A program made the position numbers and the translations under genes. From positions 922,001-986,000 of the forward strand of contig JAOTOM010005182.1 of NCBI GenBank assembly GCA_034440615.1: DNA of 64,000 nt, read 5' to 3'. This DNA comes from Ashinkailepas kermadecensis. Its lineage: Eukaryota; Arthropoda; Thecostraca; Neolepadidae. Below the pieces are notes generated by a model. That model was not told the DNA's origin and did no database searches. It was given only the letters and a program-made list of their open reading frames with translations. How positions within the stretch are numbered: position 1 is the first letter of the stretch; the number at the start of each line of letters is the position of its first letter. Below, one piece after another: positions 47,460-60,330 of the stretch.

Positions 47460-48250
47460 TTTGGTGTTGCATATAAGCCATACAAGTTCTAAAATAGTGT
47501 TTTAGTTTGCTGTGATATACCGAAACGAGTCCAATAGGATGTCAAAAGTCCTATGGAAACGATGTCGTTTAAAATAGTTTAAAATAGTTTTTCGAGTCCT
47601 CCGAACTCAATTGTATGCCAATAGTGTACTTGGAAGTGCACCCCTTTGGTTTTTCCAGAGATACCTAATATATGGTCACCTATATTAGCGATAAGGATAA
47701 TAATACCAATGCAATCAATTGGCACTGCACAACTGACCACACCATAGGCAACTCGTTTATCTGGAATTGTGCTACGAGATGCTATTGTATCACGATCTGT
47801 AATGGTGAGCATAAACATAATACTAATAAACGAAATACTGTCAGAAATGACACATGGTAACATCACAGACACACAGTGTTAAAATAATGATTTATCGTTC
47901 GGTATGAGATGTCGAAACGAGTACAACAGGATGCCTAAATCGCCATGGAAATAATGCTGTTTCAAATACTTTGGTCCTTAAAACCCAATTTTTAGACAAT
48001 CGCGTACACATAACTACCAGTTTTGCATGTTTTGGGAGGCACCGAATTTGTGGATCCCAATATCAACGAAAACGAAACAAATACTGATGCTTTAAACTGG
48101 CACTGTATAACATAGCACATCATTAGCAACCCCTTTACATGGAATTGCACTATGGGATGTTCGTTATCACGATTCAGGATCCGTCATGGTGAGCATAAGC
48201 ATAATACTTATAAACGGGATACTGTTAGAAACGAAGCATGAAGACTCCAC
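47460..48250. repeat. Diverged ~390-bp tandem duplication
   Basis: The segment starting TGATATACCGAAACGAGTCC is repeated from about 47900 as TGAGATGTCGAAACGAGTAC. Both copies contain a CACCATAGGCAAC/CATCATTAGCAAC word, an ATGCTATTGTATCACGAT/ATGTTCGTTATCACGAT word and a GGTGAGCATAA-CATAATACT word in the same order. Confidence 0.7.
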
Positions 48251-49057
48251 AAGCACGCACCAAGAAGTACGATGTCGATACCGTTAGGCGTCAGACGCAA
48301 TGTTAATGCGGACATCGGTGGGATCTCCAGTAAAGAAAGAAAGCAAGTAGGTTCTTGATGACATTCAAGAACTCTGAAACATGCGCCCGCGACAAGCGCG
48401 CCCGGATGCTCACTAGTGTGTGCGCGAAGAATATAGTTACAAGTTATGAGACTCTGTCTCTATAAACTATGATGCGAAGTGCATTCATGAAAGTTAGCTT
48501 GCCTTTAGACGTCAATTTTATTGCCACTTACAGTGACATATGGCGCGTATTGTTACTTTCCATATTTCCCTCTGGAACTATTTCCCACCACAGACGGCCG
48601 GCCTCCGGCCGCCGGCGGCCCCCGGCCCGTCCCCGACCGCCCGCCATTCATAATATGGCGAGGCGCGGGATTCCTATTCCATGAATGCTAATAGGCCCCA
48701 ACGCCAAAGTTACAGGCATATTTTCATATTTGAAACGATAGACGATGTGCCTGGCATGAGTTCCGCCACCAATAGAGTTGAGGCCGACAGATTGTCACGA
48801 AATTGTTTAAGAACATTACGCTTATGGGCGTTGAATGGAAATAATGCATCTACAACCGTGAATTTCTCCTACACCATTTTGGTGTGGCAGAGCCGATGTT
48901 GCTTAGTATTGTTGAAGGGTGGAACTTTATTTTTTGTCGTGCCACCGCTCGGCGGCCCTGCGGATCCTCTAGTCAGCAACCGTCTGCGCTTGACGTGCAT
49001 CGAGCCATGCCAGAACGTCAATAATGTCGCAAAGCTTCATGTTAAAAGGTAAAAAGT
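48251..49057. other. Intergenic DNA with a GC palindromic patch
   Basis: No gene recognised. 48595-48650 is a CCGGCC/GGCCGG-rich patch resembling the GC core in the 5.8-kb inverted repeat. Confidence 0.35.
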
Positions 49058-49420
49058 GACAGGGTTAGATATCTATAAAAGTAGTCGAGTATGGCATCAG
49101 AAGGCAGCGGATTTTATGCCGGTTTATTGAAAACCATTGGAAATTATTTCGGTAATGTAGAACATCTGATATACAATTTAAAGGAATACAATGCGATAAT
49201 TCGAAACACAAATCCTGGAATTGAGTGCAAAAAATGACAGCGTTAGATATCTATAAAAGTAGTCGAGTATGGCATCAGAAGGCAGCGGATTTTATGCTGG
49301 TTTATTTAAAACCATTGGAAATTAATTCGGTAATGTAGAACATCTGATATGCAATATAAAGTGATACCATGTGATAATTTGGGACACAAATTCTGGAATT
49401 GAGTGCAAAAGTGATAGGCT
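49058..49420. repeat. ~180-bp tandem duplication
   Basis: Two close copies start at AAAAAGTGACAGGGTTAGAT and AAAAATGACAGCGTTAGATA, sharing GTAGTCGAGTATGGCATCAG and GGTAATGTAGAACATCTGAT. A weak third copy may follow to about 49500. Confidence 0.8.
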
Positions 49421-50692
49421 TAAACCTTCATGGAAGTTATTCAAGATGATATAAAAATGTAGCACGTTCGATTTTCGTTTAGTTAAGAACATCGGAAATT
49501 GTTAGGACGTAACACAGAAGATGTATGACACGCTTTTATCACAAGATGTTGAGTGGCCAATTGATCCCATTTCACTTTAAGAGCTAAGTGGTGGCACTTT
49601 AAGGGCAAGGTGAAATGATTTGATAATAAAACGAACTACACATAAGAGAGCTTGTTTCAATGTTGTTCAAATTGGACCATTGGAAATTACTTGCACCTCG
49701 TCTAGAAACCAGAATATAGAATTAATCAAAGCAAGCCCACTCTGGTGGTGTTCCTCAACAAACCCACCACCAGAGCGGCGCCACCGGTATTATGTCCGCT
49801 TATGACGCCTAACGACTTCCTTGGGAATGATGTTGATTCAGTGTTCAGCAAGTGGAATATTCCACCCCATTTCATAAATAATTTATAACTGCAGACACAC
49901 ATGAAGAAGCACGGTACCGCTCTTTCGGTAGGATGTGGATTCAGCATTCAGGAAGTGGTATATTCCAGTTTTGGCCAATTCTCGGACTTTTCTGGAAACT
50001 AAAGATAGATGACGGAAAAACTCGCACTGACGGAGGGCCAACAAAAACCCGGTGTATTCCAATGTTTTGTGACAAATTTATTACTGATCCATACCACTTG
50101 CTTACAATATATAGCATTGCTCTTTTTCTCCCTGCAATCGAGATAGAAGAAGTGGATGCAGCATCAAGAGCATGGAGGACATATGCTATATATTTCCTCT
50201 ACTGTCAATATCTCAAAAACCAGTGGCCAGAATACTGATATAATGACTTGGAATCTACAACATTTTTAATGGCATCGTTCGCAATGCAAGGTTTCAAATG
50301 TATTTCATAAGGGAATCACTTTCAAATGCACTATGCTATAAATTGTATGCTGAATGCTGGGAGCACACATCAGGAGAAAAAGCTTCCTTAAGCACTCAAT
50401 GATTGATCTTTCCTGTCATTAATGGCATCATGAGAAATAAGACAAACCCTCATTTGTTTCATTTGTTTCATTTGTTTAGGGCATTAAATGGGATTGCTAG
50501 CTTTGGAAATGCAAGACAAATTGAATGTATGCGTGTATTTTGTCAAATGCTGTGCATTTCAGGCAGGCTGAAATTATTCAGTTTTGTTGCATGACAGGCA
50601 ATAACAGGCAAAGGGGTAACACATAAAATACAAAGCATTTTTTCTGGTGGTATTTTGTTGTAATATTTTTCAATTGCTTCACAAGGTAATTC
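49421..50692. other. AT-rich DNA, one unassigned open frame
   Basis: 49933-50238 on the plus strand is open for about 100 codons (starting from GTG, not ATG) and reads like a protein (TDPYHLLTIYSIALFLP, RTYAIYFLYCQYLKNQWPEY), but I cannot name a family. The remainder is AT-rich. Confidence 0.35.
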
Positions 50693-50703
50693 TAAGCAGC
50701 TTC

Positions 50704-50867
50704 GTGGCTAGTGGTCATTTGTTTTACAACATGTTGTCCGTCGAGTCATGTAGCGTCGCCAATCTCTCATGCAATTGGTTGCAGGCAAAGAGTAGTGACA
50801 GGTGAGACTTGAACCCACAATCTTTCTATTGTGAGATGGTAACTTACCACTAGACTACTCATCCCCT
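50704..50867 (-). mobile_element. tRNA-derived SINE, full length
   Basis: On the minus strand it starts GGGGATGAGTAGTCTAGTGG and contains an A-box-like TAGTCTAGTGGT and a B box GGTTCAAGTC. Its body GAGAGATTGGCGACGCTACA is shared with copies at 63389 and 53391. An 11-bp direct repeat TAAGCAGCTTC lies at 50693-50703 and 50868-50878. Confidence 0.9.
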
Positions 50868-50878
50868 TAAGCAGCTTC

Positions 50879-52525
50879 AATAAACATATTATTTAGATGG
50901 AGCCAGGCCAGCCTCTTGCATGTAATAACACCTAGATTATCTCAGTTTTTTTAAATTACATTCTTCATCACACATTACCCTACCCAATGCCTTTTTTTGT
51001 GGTAACATAAATGAGTGGTCATATCTTAATCCCACTAATGAATATGATATTAAAACAATTGGTTAAACTAAAATTTACATTTACCAACCAGGTGAGCTTG
51101 GCATTTTTTTTTCTAAAATATAAAATATTATTCATTATGTATCACCCCACCCAAAGCTGCTATTCAGCATTATAGAATCCTGCACCTGTACAACACAATC
51201 CACCAATGATGTAAGATGCTTTCCAATTCCAATATAAGCAGTTCCAGTGGAAATGTGCAGTTACATCAACTTAATGATATTAATACACATGATTTTCTTC
51301 TGAAAACCTAGTTAGCAACCCAAAATGTGAATTTACCAACCAGGCTAGGTTAGGCTAGGCTATGATATGGTATGTTAGCCTCAGTCAGGTTGTCAATCTG
51401 CACTGTATTGTTAGCCTAGCCTTGATAGCAAGTACGAGTGAAGCATGATATGCTAAGTAATTGACCAGCACTGTGTATCTTGCCACCTGCTGGGTTTTTA
51501 TGTACTAGTGAGTAAATACATTGCAACTACTTGACATGCATGAATCTTTTTGTTGTGCTTTAGGTGAACCATATGGATTTTGATACCAGCAATAACTCCT
51601 ATAGGAAAAAATTTGTTTACCAAAAATTGTCTAAAGGGCTTATCATGCTTACCAAAAATTTGAAAGCTCCAAAAATTACCTCAATGTGCATACCAAAGGG
51701 CTTGTCACATCATGGACACCAGATAGAGCAAGATTCAGTCCACAAGGTCTTGGAAACTATGGAATGTACATGCACAAGTTTGGTGGGTAGATTATGGCTG
51801 TGGTCAACTTCCTGCTGTATAAATTGCATGGCCTTCAGGATCAAATGAGGTGGAGACTGACAGACACACAGAGCCTCTGCTCCAACAGAACCTTTATGAC
51901 CATGAATTATTGGTGGCTGGTCAGTCAACTTTGCAACTCTGAAGTTCTTATAGTTGCCAACATATTTTAAAGATTATGTTTGCACATGATGTGCTATTAA
52001 TTTTTAAATCACAAGATTTCACTGCAATATACCTGCCTGTTTATAAGATGACATTAAAAATAAGGAGGGGTAGGTGTATTCCACCCCCTCCCTCCACCCC
52101 ACTAGTACTTGTGTTGAATCACAAATTCACAGGACTTTGGACACAGGTGCATTCATAAGCACAGCTTCATTTATTGCCCATCACAATTGTGCAATTGCAT
52201 TGTTGCTGCAAGGTAACCCTAAGGGTTTTGCAATTTTGAACATGTGTTCTATGGTTCTAGCCATTTTAATTTGAATGGAAGTAGCTTTCTAGGTAGGTAG
52301 GTACCTACCAAGACAATGCATGATTTTCAGTACCATTGCAGTTTAAGGTAACCACAAGACCAGTTTTACACACATTTTACCTACATGAACCATACAAAGG
52401 GGTTAGATTTGATTAAGTTAGGATACGTTTAAATACAGATTTTGTTGTTCAAAAACTGCAATTTTTGTTCAATAAGTTTATGCTGCACCTTTTGTGCTTC
52501 ATTTTGAATATCACTTTGATATATT
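50879..52525. other. AT-rich DNA without recognised genes
   Basis: No coding signal recognised. Several TAGGTTAGG-like and GGTAGGTAGGTACC words (for example 51345-51360 and 52290-52310). Confidence 0.4.
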
Positions 52526-52526
52526 A

Positions 52527-52559
<33 letters not shown>

Positions 52560-52630
52560 ACCCAAAAAAAAACCCCCCCCAAACACACCCCCTATAAAAA
52601 ACCCCCAAAAAAAAAACACCCAACCCCCCC

Positions 52631-52691
<61 letters not shown>

Positions 52692-52735
52692 ACAAAAAAA
52701 ACAAAATAAAAAAATAAAAAAAAAATTTTTTTTTT
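52526..52735. repeat. A/C homopolymer tract
   Basis: About 210 bp made almost only of A with islands of C, then a T run. It is a real low-complexity block or a sequencing artefact around long poly(A). Confidence 0.9.
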
Positions 52736-53080
52736 TTTGGGCTACCCAAGTCCAAGCCAAATTTTGGCTGTTATTTTTGCTTCCAACTGAAGAGAATGCA
52801 TTTCCAGAGGAAATGAATGGCCACAGCATATTCAGCACATATTCAATTAAATTGCAACATTCACAAACACTACATGAAAGACTTTAAACATTGCATCACA
52901 AGAAATTCCAAGAAATCAGAAATTACCTTAAACTGGAACTATATTCGATTTTCTATGTTACGATCAAATCATCTCCAAATCTTCAATCCTAAAGCAGGAT
53001 TGGATTTGTGTATTGTAAACTTGGATGCAGAGCAGACAATTGTTGGTTAATCAAAGTGGATATTTTTATTCAAACCTGTG

Positions 53081-54872
53081 ATATCAGTTGGGGAAACAGT
53101 GGTTTTATATTCCATTTTTGGAAACATCCCATTTTTGTAAATTGCTTCCATAATTGGGAATGCTATTTTCCAAAAAATGGGAATGCTGGTGTGTCAGTTT
53201 TCCCATTTTTGGAAGCTATTACATCATCACTGCATTCAAATCCATTTTAGCTTGAATTAAATAAAAATATCTTGTTGTAGCTGGTTGGATCTATATGGTG
53301 GCACCTATTATATCAGTTGGGCTTTGCACCTAAGGGAACACTAGTTGAAGTATATTTTAAATATTTTTAAGTCAGCTACAATGTACCAGGTTGGTTGGTT
53401 GGTTATTTGATTTTACGACACGTCAACCGTTGAGTCATGTAGCGTCGCCAATCTCTCACGCTGATTGGTTGTGGGCGAAGAGTGGCAACAGGTGAACAGT
53501 GTACCAGGGAAATATCTCCAGTTAAGTAGGTTAATATGTTGTTACTTTAATCACTGTTCACCCTGGTTTTGTTTTAAACTTGCATTTTATTCAAAAATAA
53601 ACTCTGTGTATTCCAACAAATCAAATAGTTTAAGTGCAGCCATTTAGAAAAACAAGGATGCTGAAGCCATGACACAGTGTGTCCAGTGGCATGGTTGAGA
53701 TTGTCACAGTGAGTTTTATTTTGGGGCATGGTGACTTGGATTTTGTCTTGATGGTTGTAATTGTGGCAGAAACAGATTCATAAATAGCACTAGTTGTGTT
53801 CCCATTTTTGGAAAATAGCATTCCCAACTATAGAAGTAATTTCGGTATTGTTCCAGAACTAGGTAAAATGCGATTTTTTGGATTTTTTTTTTGAATACAG
53901 GGTATTTTAATGTAAAAATCATGATGCGACCACTCATTTTCTCCGCAAATAATTATTTTTCAGTTGGCAAACAAATACACGACCATAATCTTCACTCCGC
54001 AAACATAGCACATCGCGTATAATTATCCGTACCTGGTGTGTCACAGACGTGATAAAGAAGACATTCAACACTTCAGGCACTTGATTTGATACTCTTTGAC
54101 ATCGAAAACCTTATGTTTCTGCCTTAATTCAACATTATCTCCGAGAATGCATATACTCGCAATTCGCCGCGCCAGCCACCGTCGATAAGGGTGGCGTTGA
54201 CATTCCTTGCGATGCTGTATTATTTTATTTAAATATATTTGATGACGTCACTGCCGAAAAATTTGTTTCCGATAATTCTGGTTTTCCGGTTAGGTTAGGT
54301 TAGGTTTGGTTAGATTATATTATGATATAATATATTTTATATATTATGCTACATTATCTTAGTCTAGGTTAGGTTAGGTTAGGTTATTTTGTTGTATTAT
54401 TTATATATTCATATTTAATTTTTGAACTCTTGACTGTAAGCAGAACACGGCAGTGTAATAATGGCTTCATTGTGCACCGGTTGCAGTCTAGTTCCTCACA
54501 AAATTATTAAACTTTCTTTTGAAGATAATCAGGCAAGCTTATAATTTTTCAGAAAACACTGTACTTCCAAACGAGGTAATTTGTCCAAATTGTTTGAGGC
54601 CCTGCCATTTTCGTGCGAACAGGTGCAGGTGGGAGTGTTTTGTAACGCGGAGTGTCCCCAAGACCGTCGTCATCAACCGTCGCTGACTTAAAAGTAATCA
54701 TTTGCAGAGAAAATGAGTGGTCGCATCATGATTTTTACGTTAAGATACCCTGTATTAAAAAAGAAAAATCCACAAAATCGCATTTTACCTAGTTCTGGAA
54801 ATTTATCGTAATTTCCTAAAATGAAAGGTTTCCAAAAATGGAAAATAAAACCGCTGTTTCCCTAACTGATAT
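53081..54872. mobile_element. Fold-back (inverted-repeat) element, nested
   Basis: The ends match in inverse orientation (ATATCAGTTGGGGAAACAGT at 53081 and the complement of TGTTTCCCTAACTGATAT ending at 54872). A tighter inner pair of about 100 bp lies at 53846-53945 and 54710-54802 (CCAGAACTAGGTAAAATGCG at its outer edge). The centre has GGTTA repeats at 54290-54310 and 54365-54385. A truncated SINE is nested in the left half. No transposase is present, so it is non-autonomous. The exact ends are uncertain. Confidence 0.65.
53391..53499 (-). mobile_element. tRNA-derived SINE, 5'-truncated
   Basis: Same tail and body as the full copies (GACACGTCAACCGTTGAGTC, CGTCGCCAATCTCTCACGC), but the tRNA-like head is missing. 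A 9-bp direct repeat TGTACCAGG flanks it at 53382-53390 and 53500-53508. Truncation is at the 5' end, as in LINE-driven insertion. Confidence 0.85.
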
Positions 54873-55071
54873 AAGAATCTTAGTTTGCCATCTCCAGTGA
54901 ATCTTTAACACTTTGTCACAGAACAGTTCATAGTCAAACAGCACCACTCAAATTCATAACCACAATAATGGTGATAACTTCCTGGATGACAAAAATCCAG
55001 GAGCAGCCTATTTTGCCAGCATGCACCAGAGAAAACAGCTCCCCGACTAGGTACCTACCTACCTAGGGTAT

Positions 55072-55389
55072 TCTTCAAGTATTACCCCTCACACTTCTTT
55101 TATCTCAACAATGTATCCAAGCCATCGTCAGCTGACTGCCAGTCAGCTGTTGGTGACGTCACTCAAATGTACCGACACCCCGCAGCTGGGTGCACTGAAT
55201 TATCCAAGGGCGTCACCAGGAATATTTATAAGGGTCAGGTCAGGTCAGGTCAGGTTAGGTTAGGTTTTCACCATCGTGAAATAGCATCTGCGCACCCTCC
55301 CCTCTGTATGTTCGAGTGACGTCACCAACAGACTGTGACTGTGACTCGGATGCATTGTGATATAAAGTGTGAGGGGTAATACTTGAAGA
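55072..55389. mobile_element. MITE-like element, 318 bp
   Basis: Perfect 24-bp terminal inverted repeats (outer part TCTTCAAGTATTACCCCTCA). Further in, GGTGACGTCACT at 55151 and AGTGACGTCACC are also inverted. The centre carries (AGGTC)n followed by (AGGTT)n at 55229-55267. No coding capacity. A target duplication is not obvious. Confidence 0.8.
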
Positions 55390-57034
55390 TTACCCCTACC
55401 TACTACTACCTACTACCTACCTACCGGAAATCTTCAACCTACCTACATACCTACTTATTCACCAATGTAGGTACCATAATAGCCACTGTACGTGGGGGGC
55501 ATGTATCGTGAAATAAATAAGTAAATAAATAGATATATGTGCGGTAATGATAGAACATTACCCTTACCTGCACAATTCGTGCATGAAGAAGAAGTCACCG
55601 CGAGAAGAATTGTGCGTATAAGAACACCCAAAACCATAACATCTAAAATTAAAAGATCTGACGTACATAAAATCCAAAATCGCAACATCCAACGTTTCTA
55701 AAAGTCCAAGATCAAAAAGTCCATGACCGCAAAGTCCAAGATCCAAAAATCAACAAGTTCAACAATAGTTAATATATTCCCCACTCCCAAAAGTACAATA
55801 TCCTTTATGGCAAGCATGCCCAAGACAGCACCGAAAGTATGTCTCTGTATGAACAGATTTAATGCCCCTTTGATGGACGCAGTGTAATGTGGAGAAACAA
55901 CGAGAACGTGTTTCAACCTTCGTAGTTCTCGGAACAGAAGAGTATGACGATTCCATACCCTTCAACGGCCCCGGGACCCTTTTCGTTAGCCCGTGGCCCC
56001 TGGAGAACATGTCTGGGTCTGAAGGATGGTGGGTGTGGAATCAGGCCGGGCCTGGGGCGGGGAGGACGTGGGAGAAGAGGCCATGCCTGAGGTTGGGTAG
56101 TGGTGTGCGTAGGCCGGGTCTGAGGTGAGGTGGATGCGGGAGGAAGCCGGGGCCGTGGTGGGGGATCCGTGGCATTCACTTTCATTAGTGACGTCTTCAG
56201 ACGGTTTTACAATTGACGGAGTTAATATTTTGTCAGCCCTGAAGTTATCCGAAGTATTTATGACTCATTCGAAGAGGTATTTCGAAGTCTCGTCGTCTCT
56301 CGGCATGCTTTTTGTATCTCACACATTCCAGCTGTACTGTTGTGCACAAGAAATGAGGATTTCGGACTTCCAGAAGCATTCAAGACATCATCTAGTTTCG
56401 TAATAACCTGTTTTGTTTGCATGCAACAAATGCGCCAGTTTCGATGACGTTCAAATTTTACCTCCATGAAGCAAGCGAAAGGGTTTGGTTTGGTTAGGTT
56501 GGGTTGGGTTAGGTTTTTGTTGAAAGTTTTTAAAATACGAAATTGGGCAAATTCCTGTCCCCTCCCCAACAAAAAATTGTTTCACAATAAGGACATGGTA
56601 GATTAGATGGTAATTTTGTGAATGAAAGTTGTCAAATTTGATTCTTTGGAATTTGTTTTAAATACAATGCTTTTTCATGTGGTTAGACAGTGCGACCATG
56701 CATTTTCTCTGCAAATTATTACTTTTAAGTCAAAGGCAGTTGATACAATTGATGAGGTCATCATAGGCATGATACAGAGGAGATGTGCTACAATATTAAT
56801 GGTACTTTATGAGTGAATGCTGCAAACATTTACATACCTCAATGGGATCGTCCAGACTCTGTGGCTCGTCCATTTGTAACTTGAGTGTCAGACTGACTGG
56901 CACAGTGTTAGGACTGCAGCTTATATAGCTTCGATGCTTTGAGAAGGAACTTATGAATTTTGTGGCCGTGGAATTCCTTAAAAACAAATACTGGCAGACC
57001 TTGGAACAATTTGAGCAAATAGCCTCTCACCTAG
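55390..57034. other. Intergenic DNA without recognised genes
   Basis: Contains CTAC runs at 55390-55450. A run of near-repeats reading AAAGTCCAAGATC lies at 55690-55750. A G-rich patch lies at 56000-56160, and GGTTAGG words are near 56490. A weak relative of the 100-bp fold-back terminus is at 56640-56730. Confidence 0.4.
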
Positions 57035-57040
57035 TTCTCT

Positions 57041-57402
57041 CGGTAATCTTTACCTTTCGGCCGACACATAGTGCCAAGGTTAGTGATTTGTAAAGAGGTG
57101 TACAGGGGGAACAGTGACGTCACAGGAGTCAGGGAAGTGATGTCACTGGAGACGGGTGTCGGAAAAGATTACCACCTAACCTAGACTAAGATAATGTAGC
57201 ATAATATACAAAATGTATCATAGCATAATATAATCTAACCTAACCTAACCTAACCTAACCGGAAAACCAGAATCCTCCGAAGCACTTGTGACGTCGTGAC
57301 GTCATTTCCCTGACTCCTGTGACGTCACTGTTCCCCACTGTACACCTCTTTACAAATCACCAACCTTGGCAGTATGTGTCGGCCGAAAGGTAAAGATTAC
57401 CG
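57041..57402. mobile_element. MITE-like element, 362 bp
   Basis: Terminal inverted repeats exceed 100 bp (outer end CGGTAATCTTTACCTTTCGG). They include GTGACGTCA-type words and TTTGTAAAGAGGTGTACAG. The centre holds TAACC repeats at 57232-57260. A 6-bp TTCTCT direct repeat lies on both sides (57035-57040 and 57403-57408). No coding capacity. Confidence 0.8.
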
Positions 57403-58939
57403 TTCTCTCACCTGGTTGGTTCCCCATATAGGTACTCAAGCATCACTCACCCAGAGATGAGTTCCGTGCCCGATCGAGGGGAGCCCGTATCTGCAGGTAC
57501 GCCAGTCCCCTAGATTAAATTAAAAATATGGTTATCAGATAGACAGGGCAAGACACAGGAACTGGAAAGTTTACCTTAAGCAGAATTTGTGTGCTTGGAG
57601 TGGCCACTACATCTGCTGATATGTTGCCAGTCAATATTTCGGAAATAGAGAATATAGAGTTTGAATATAGACGTTAAATACAGAGATTGAATAGAGATAT
57701 ATAGAGATATCTATATTCTGAATATAGAGAAGTAAAGCTACTCTTCAAGTTTTATAAGTATATTATCATGGTTAATCTATTCCGTATATTCATACAACAA
57801 TGTGCAGAGATTTGAGTGCAGTGCCTCGCTGGGAACGACAGTGTTCAACATTTGCTGAGTGTTCTGCTTATAATCAAGAGTTTAAAAATTACATATGAAT
57901 AGATAATTCATAGACAAAACATAAAATAACCTAACTTAACCTAGACCAAGATAACATAGCATAATATATAAAATATATTATAGCTTAATATAATCTAACC
58001 TAACCTAACTGGAAAATCAGAATCGTTCCAAACAAACTTTGGCCACAACATCATGAAATCTAGGCAGCATTGTTAGTGCTGCCGTTAATGCTAACAGCAT
58101 AGCAAGGAACTTCCAGCCTTGATTGAAGGTTATGGATGTGTCTGGCTGCAAATATTCCTTGTCTGGAATCAATATTGAATTAAGCCAGAAACATAAGGTT
58201 TTTGATGTCAAAGAGTATTGAATTGAGTGCATGAAATGTTGAATTTCTTCTTTATCACATCTGTGACACACCAGGTATGGATTATTATACACAATGGGCT
58301 ATATTTGTAGAGTTAAGATTATGATCATGTGTTTCCTTGCCAAATGAAAAGTAATCATTTGGAGAGAAAATGAGTGGTCACATCTTTTTCACGTTAAAAT
58401 ACGTTGTATTAAAAAATTCAAAGACTCAAATTTTACCCTGATCTCCAATAATACTGATTAGATTAGGTTAGGTTTTTCATTGAACATTTTCGAGAAAAAG
58501 ATTCTGAGACCTTCCTAACCTCCCTTTTGAGAATGGCTGGCTGTAACAACCATACAAAATTTAGTGTATGGTTACTACACGCTCTGTGTATAGACTGTAT
58601 GCACTGTACCATACATATGGAAAAGTGGCCCATCCAGGTAGGCTGAGTGCACCCCTACCCCCTCAAGTTTTCCTGCCAGAGGTGCCCTACAAGTATTTTT
58701 GTAGTGGCACCCCTCCAAAGAAATTGCCTCCTCCAGACAAATGCCCCCATGAAAATTCCTGGATCTACTCCTGATAGCTTGGCCATAATCAATCTTGGCT
58801 TGCTCTGGAGGTCAAGATGGACATTCATTCCATGACTAGGATTTAATTGAACATTCCCCTCTTTACTGCCATTGACAATATTAGTACATCAGATAACTTA
58901 GATAATAATGTAAAATAATATAAAGTGCAACATTAACCA
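57403..58939. other. Intergenic DNA with inverted relatives of the fold-back element
   Basis: 57930-58440 is related in reverse complement to 53950-54420 and to the fold-back termini (CACACCAGGTATGGATTATT, AAACATAAGGTTTTTGATGT). It therefore contains a second, older copy of that family. No gene was recognised. Confidence 0.5.
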
Positions 58940-59057
58940 ACAGCCTGACTGCCAATGGCTGTGATTAGGTCAAAAACATACCCACTCTGAGATTTGAACC
59001 CCTACCACCTGTACAGAAAACAAACACCTTAACCAACTACGCCAATTTGCCCAGATG
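58940..59057 (-). mobile_element. Second tRNA-derived SINE family
   Basis: Minus strand: TTGGCGTAGTTGGTTAAGGT provides an A box, followed by GGGGTTCAAATCTC as a B box 33 bases later. The head differs from the 63389 family. The ends were estimated; no clear target duplication was found. Confidence 0.65.
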
Positions 59058-59238
59058 GTGTCTGCTGGGATATGCCATGTAGAGCATGCTGACTGGAGAG
59101 ATTATGCATCATTATGGTCATTATGCACCACCTTAGATAATTCAATTTTAAGAATTAAAATTTGAAGAAAAAAAAGTAAAATAAGATGACACCAAAACAA
59201 CACCAAGTCACTTTTGAGACATGCGAGCCACAGCTGAG

Positions 59239-59870
59239 TCATTGATAAAAAATCAGTATAATTTTTGTGTTGCATTCTGAAATGGTGGGTAGATCATGAT
59301 TGCAACTTTCTACAGAGATACTTGGGAAGGTACACATATTTTGTGGCCTGCCCAAGTGCATAAGCTGGGTCTTAGCATTAATTTTCAGCCCATTTACTTG
59401 AAATATGATGTTCAGGGATGCCAAAAGTGTTTCCATGTGAGCAACCACACATTGAACTTCAGATTTCTTACCACTGACCAAAATTTGGATGTTGTCAGCA
59501 TATTTGATCACCTTCATTGGTGAACAGACAGAGGTCATTGGAGGTCAACAGAGGTCATTGGAGAACATGCAATAGAGGTTTGAGATGATCCTTGAATAAA
59601 AAAACACATTAATGCTCTTGGGCAACAGGGTAGATTTTTGGATGACATCCAGACTGTCAGTGAGACTAACACTCTGGGTGTGGTTCTGAAGGTAAACCAA
59701 AATCCCAGATGTGTTGATGCCGTGGAGACTTAATTTTGACATGAGTTTGGAGTGTTCTTTTACATCAAAACATTTGCTCAAATCCAGCAGGCAGAGAAGG
59801 GATACCTCTCCATGGTCACATCCAGATAGGATCTGGTCAGATATGGAGGTCAAGCAAGCAATGCTGCATA
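59239..59870 (-). pseudogene. LINE reverse transcriptase remnant
   Basis: Two adjoining minus-strand frames read LLCLLDLSKCFDVKEHSKLM with LSLHGINTSGI and TQSVSLTDSLDV, then VIKYADNIQILVSG. These correspond to the DLSKAFD and YADD blocks of CR1/Jockey-type reverse transcriptases. The catalytic YADD has become YADN and the segment between the blocks is degenerate, so the copy is inactive. Confidence 0.75.
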
Positions 59871-60054
59871 AATGTTGAGTATGTCATACTGCTCATGTTC
59901 ATCCTAGGTAGGTGTAAGATTGCCCAAAATTTCCAATGAATAGTGACAATATTCTTGTGGTTCTAAGTATTTTTTTTTAGTATTGGTGGTGACTGTCTTC
60001 TTTGATAACTTGAAATAGTACAAGCAATCCTATTTTAAGTTACCTCAAATTGAT

Positions 60055-60330
60055 AGTCACACACTGTCATTTAGCACTGATTGATAGTCACACACTGTCA
60101 TTTAGCACTGATTGATAGTCACACACTGTCATTTAGCACTGATTGATAGTCACACACTGTCATTTAGCACTGATTGATAGTCACACACTGTCATTTAGCA
60201 CTGATTGATAGTCACACACTGTCATTTAGCACTGATTGATAGTCACACACTGTCATTTAGCACTGATTGATAGTCACACACTGTCATTTAGCACTGATTG
60301 ATAGTCACACACTGTCATTTAGCACTGATT
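60055..60330. repeat. Perfect 31-bp tandem array
   Basis: Nine copies of a 31-bp unit (TGATAGTCACACACTGTCAT then TTAGCACTGAT) with no visible differences. Very recent expansion, or strong homogenisation. Confidence 0.97.

Noticed and set aside
54285..54390. Telomere from GGTTA repeats
   Set aside because: Arrays are only 3-5 units long, internal and part of small inverted-repeat elements.
60055..60330. CRISPR-like array
   Set aside because: Units are contiguous with no variable spacers, and the DNA is eukaryotic. It is a simple tandem repeat.
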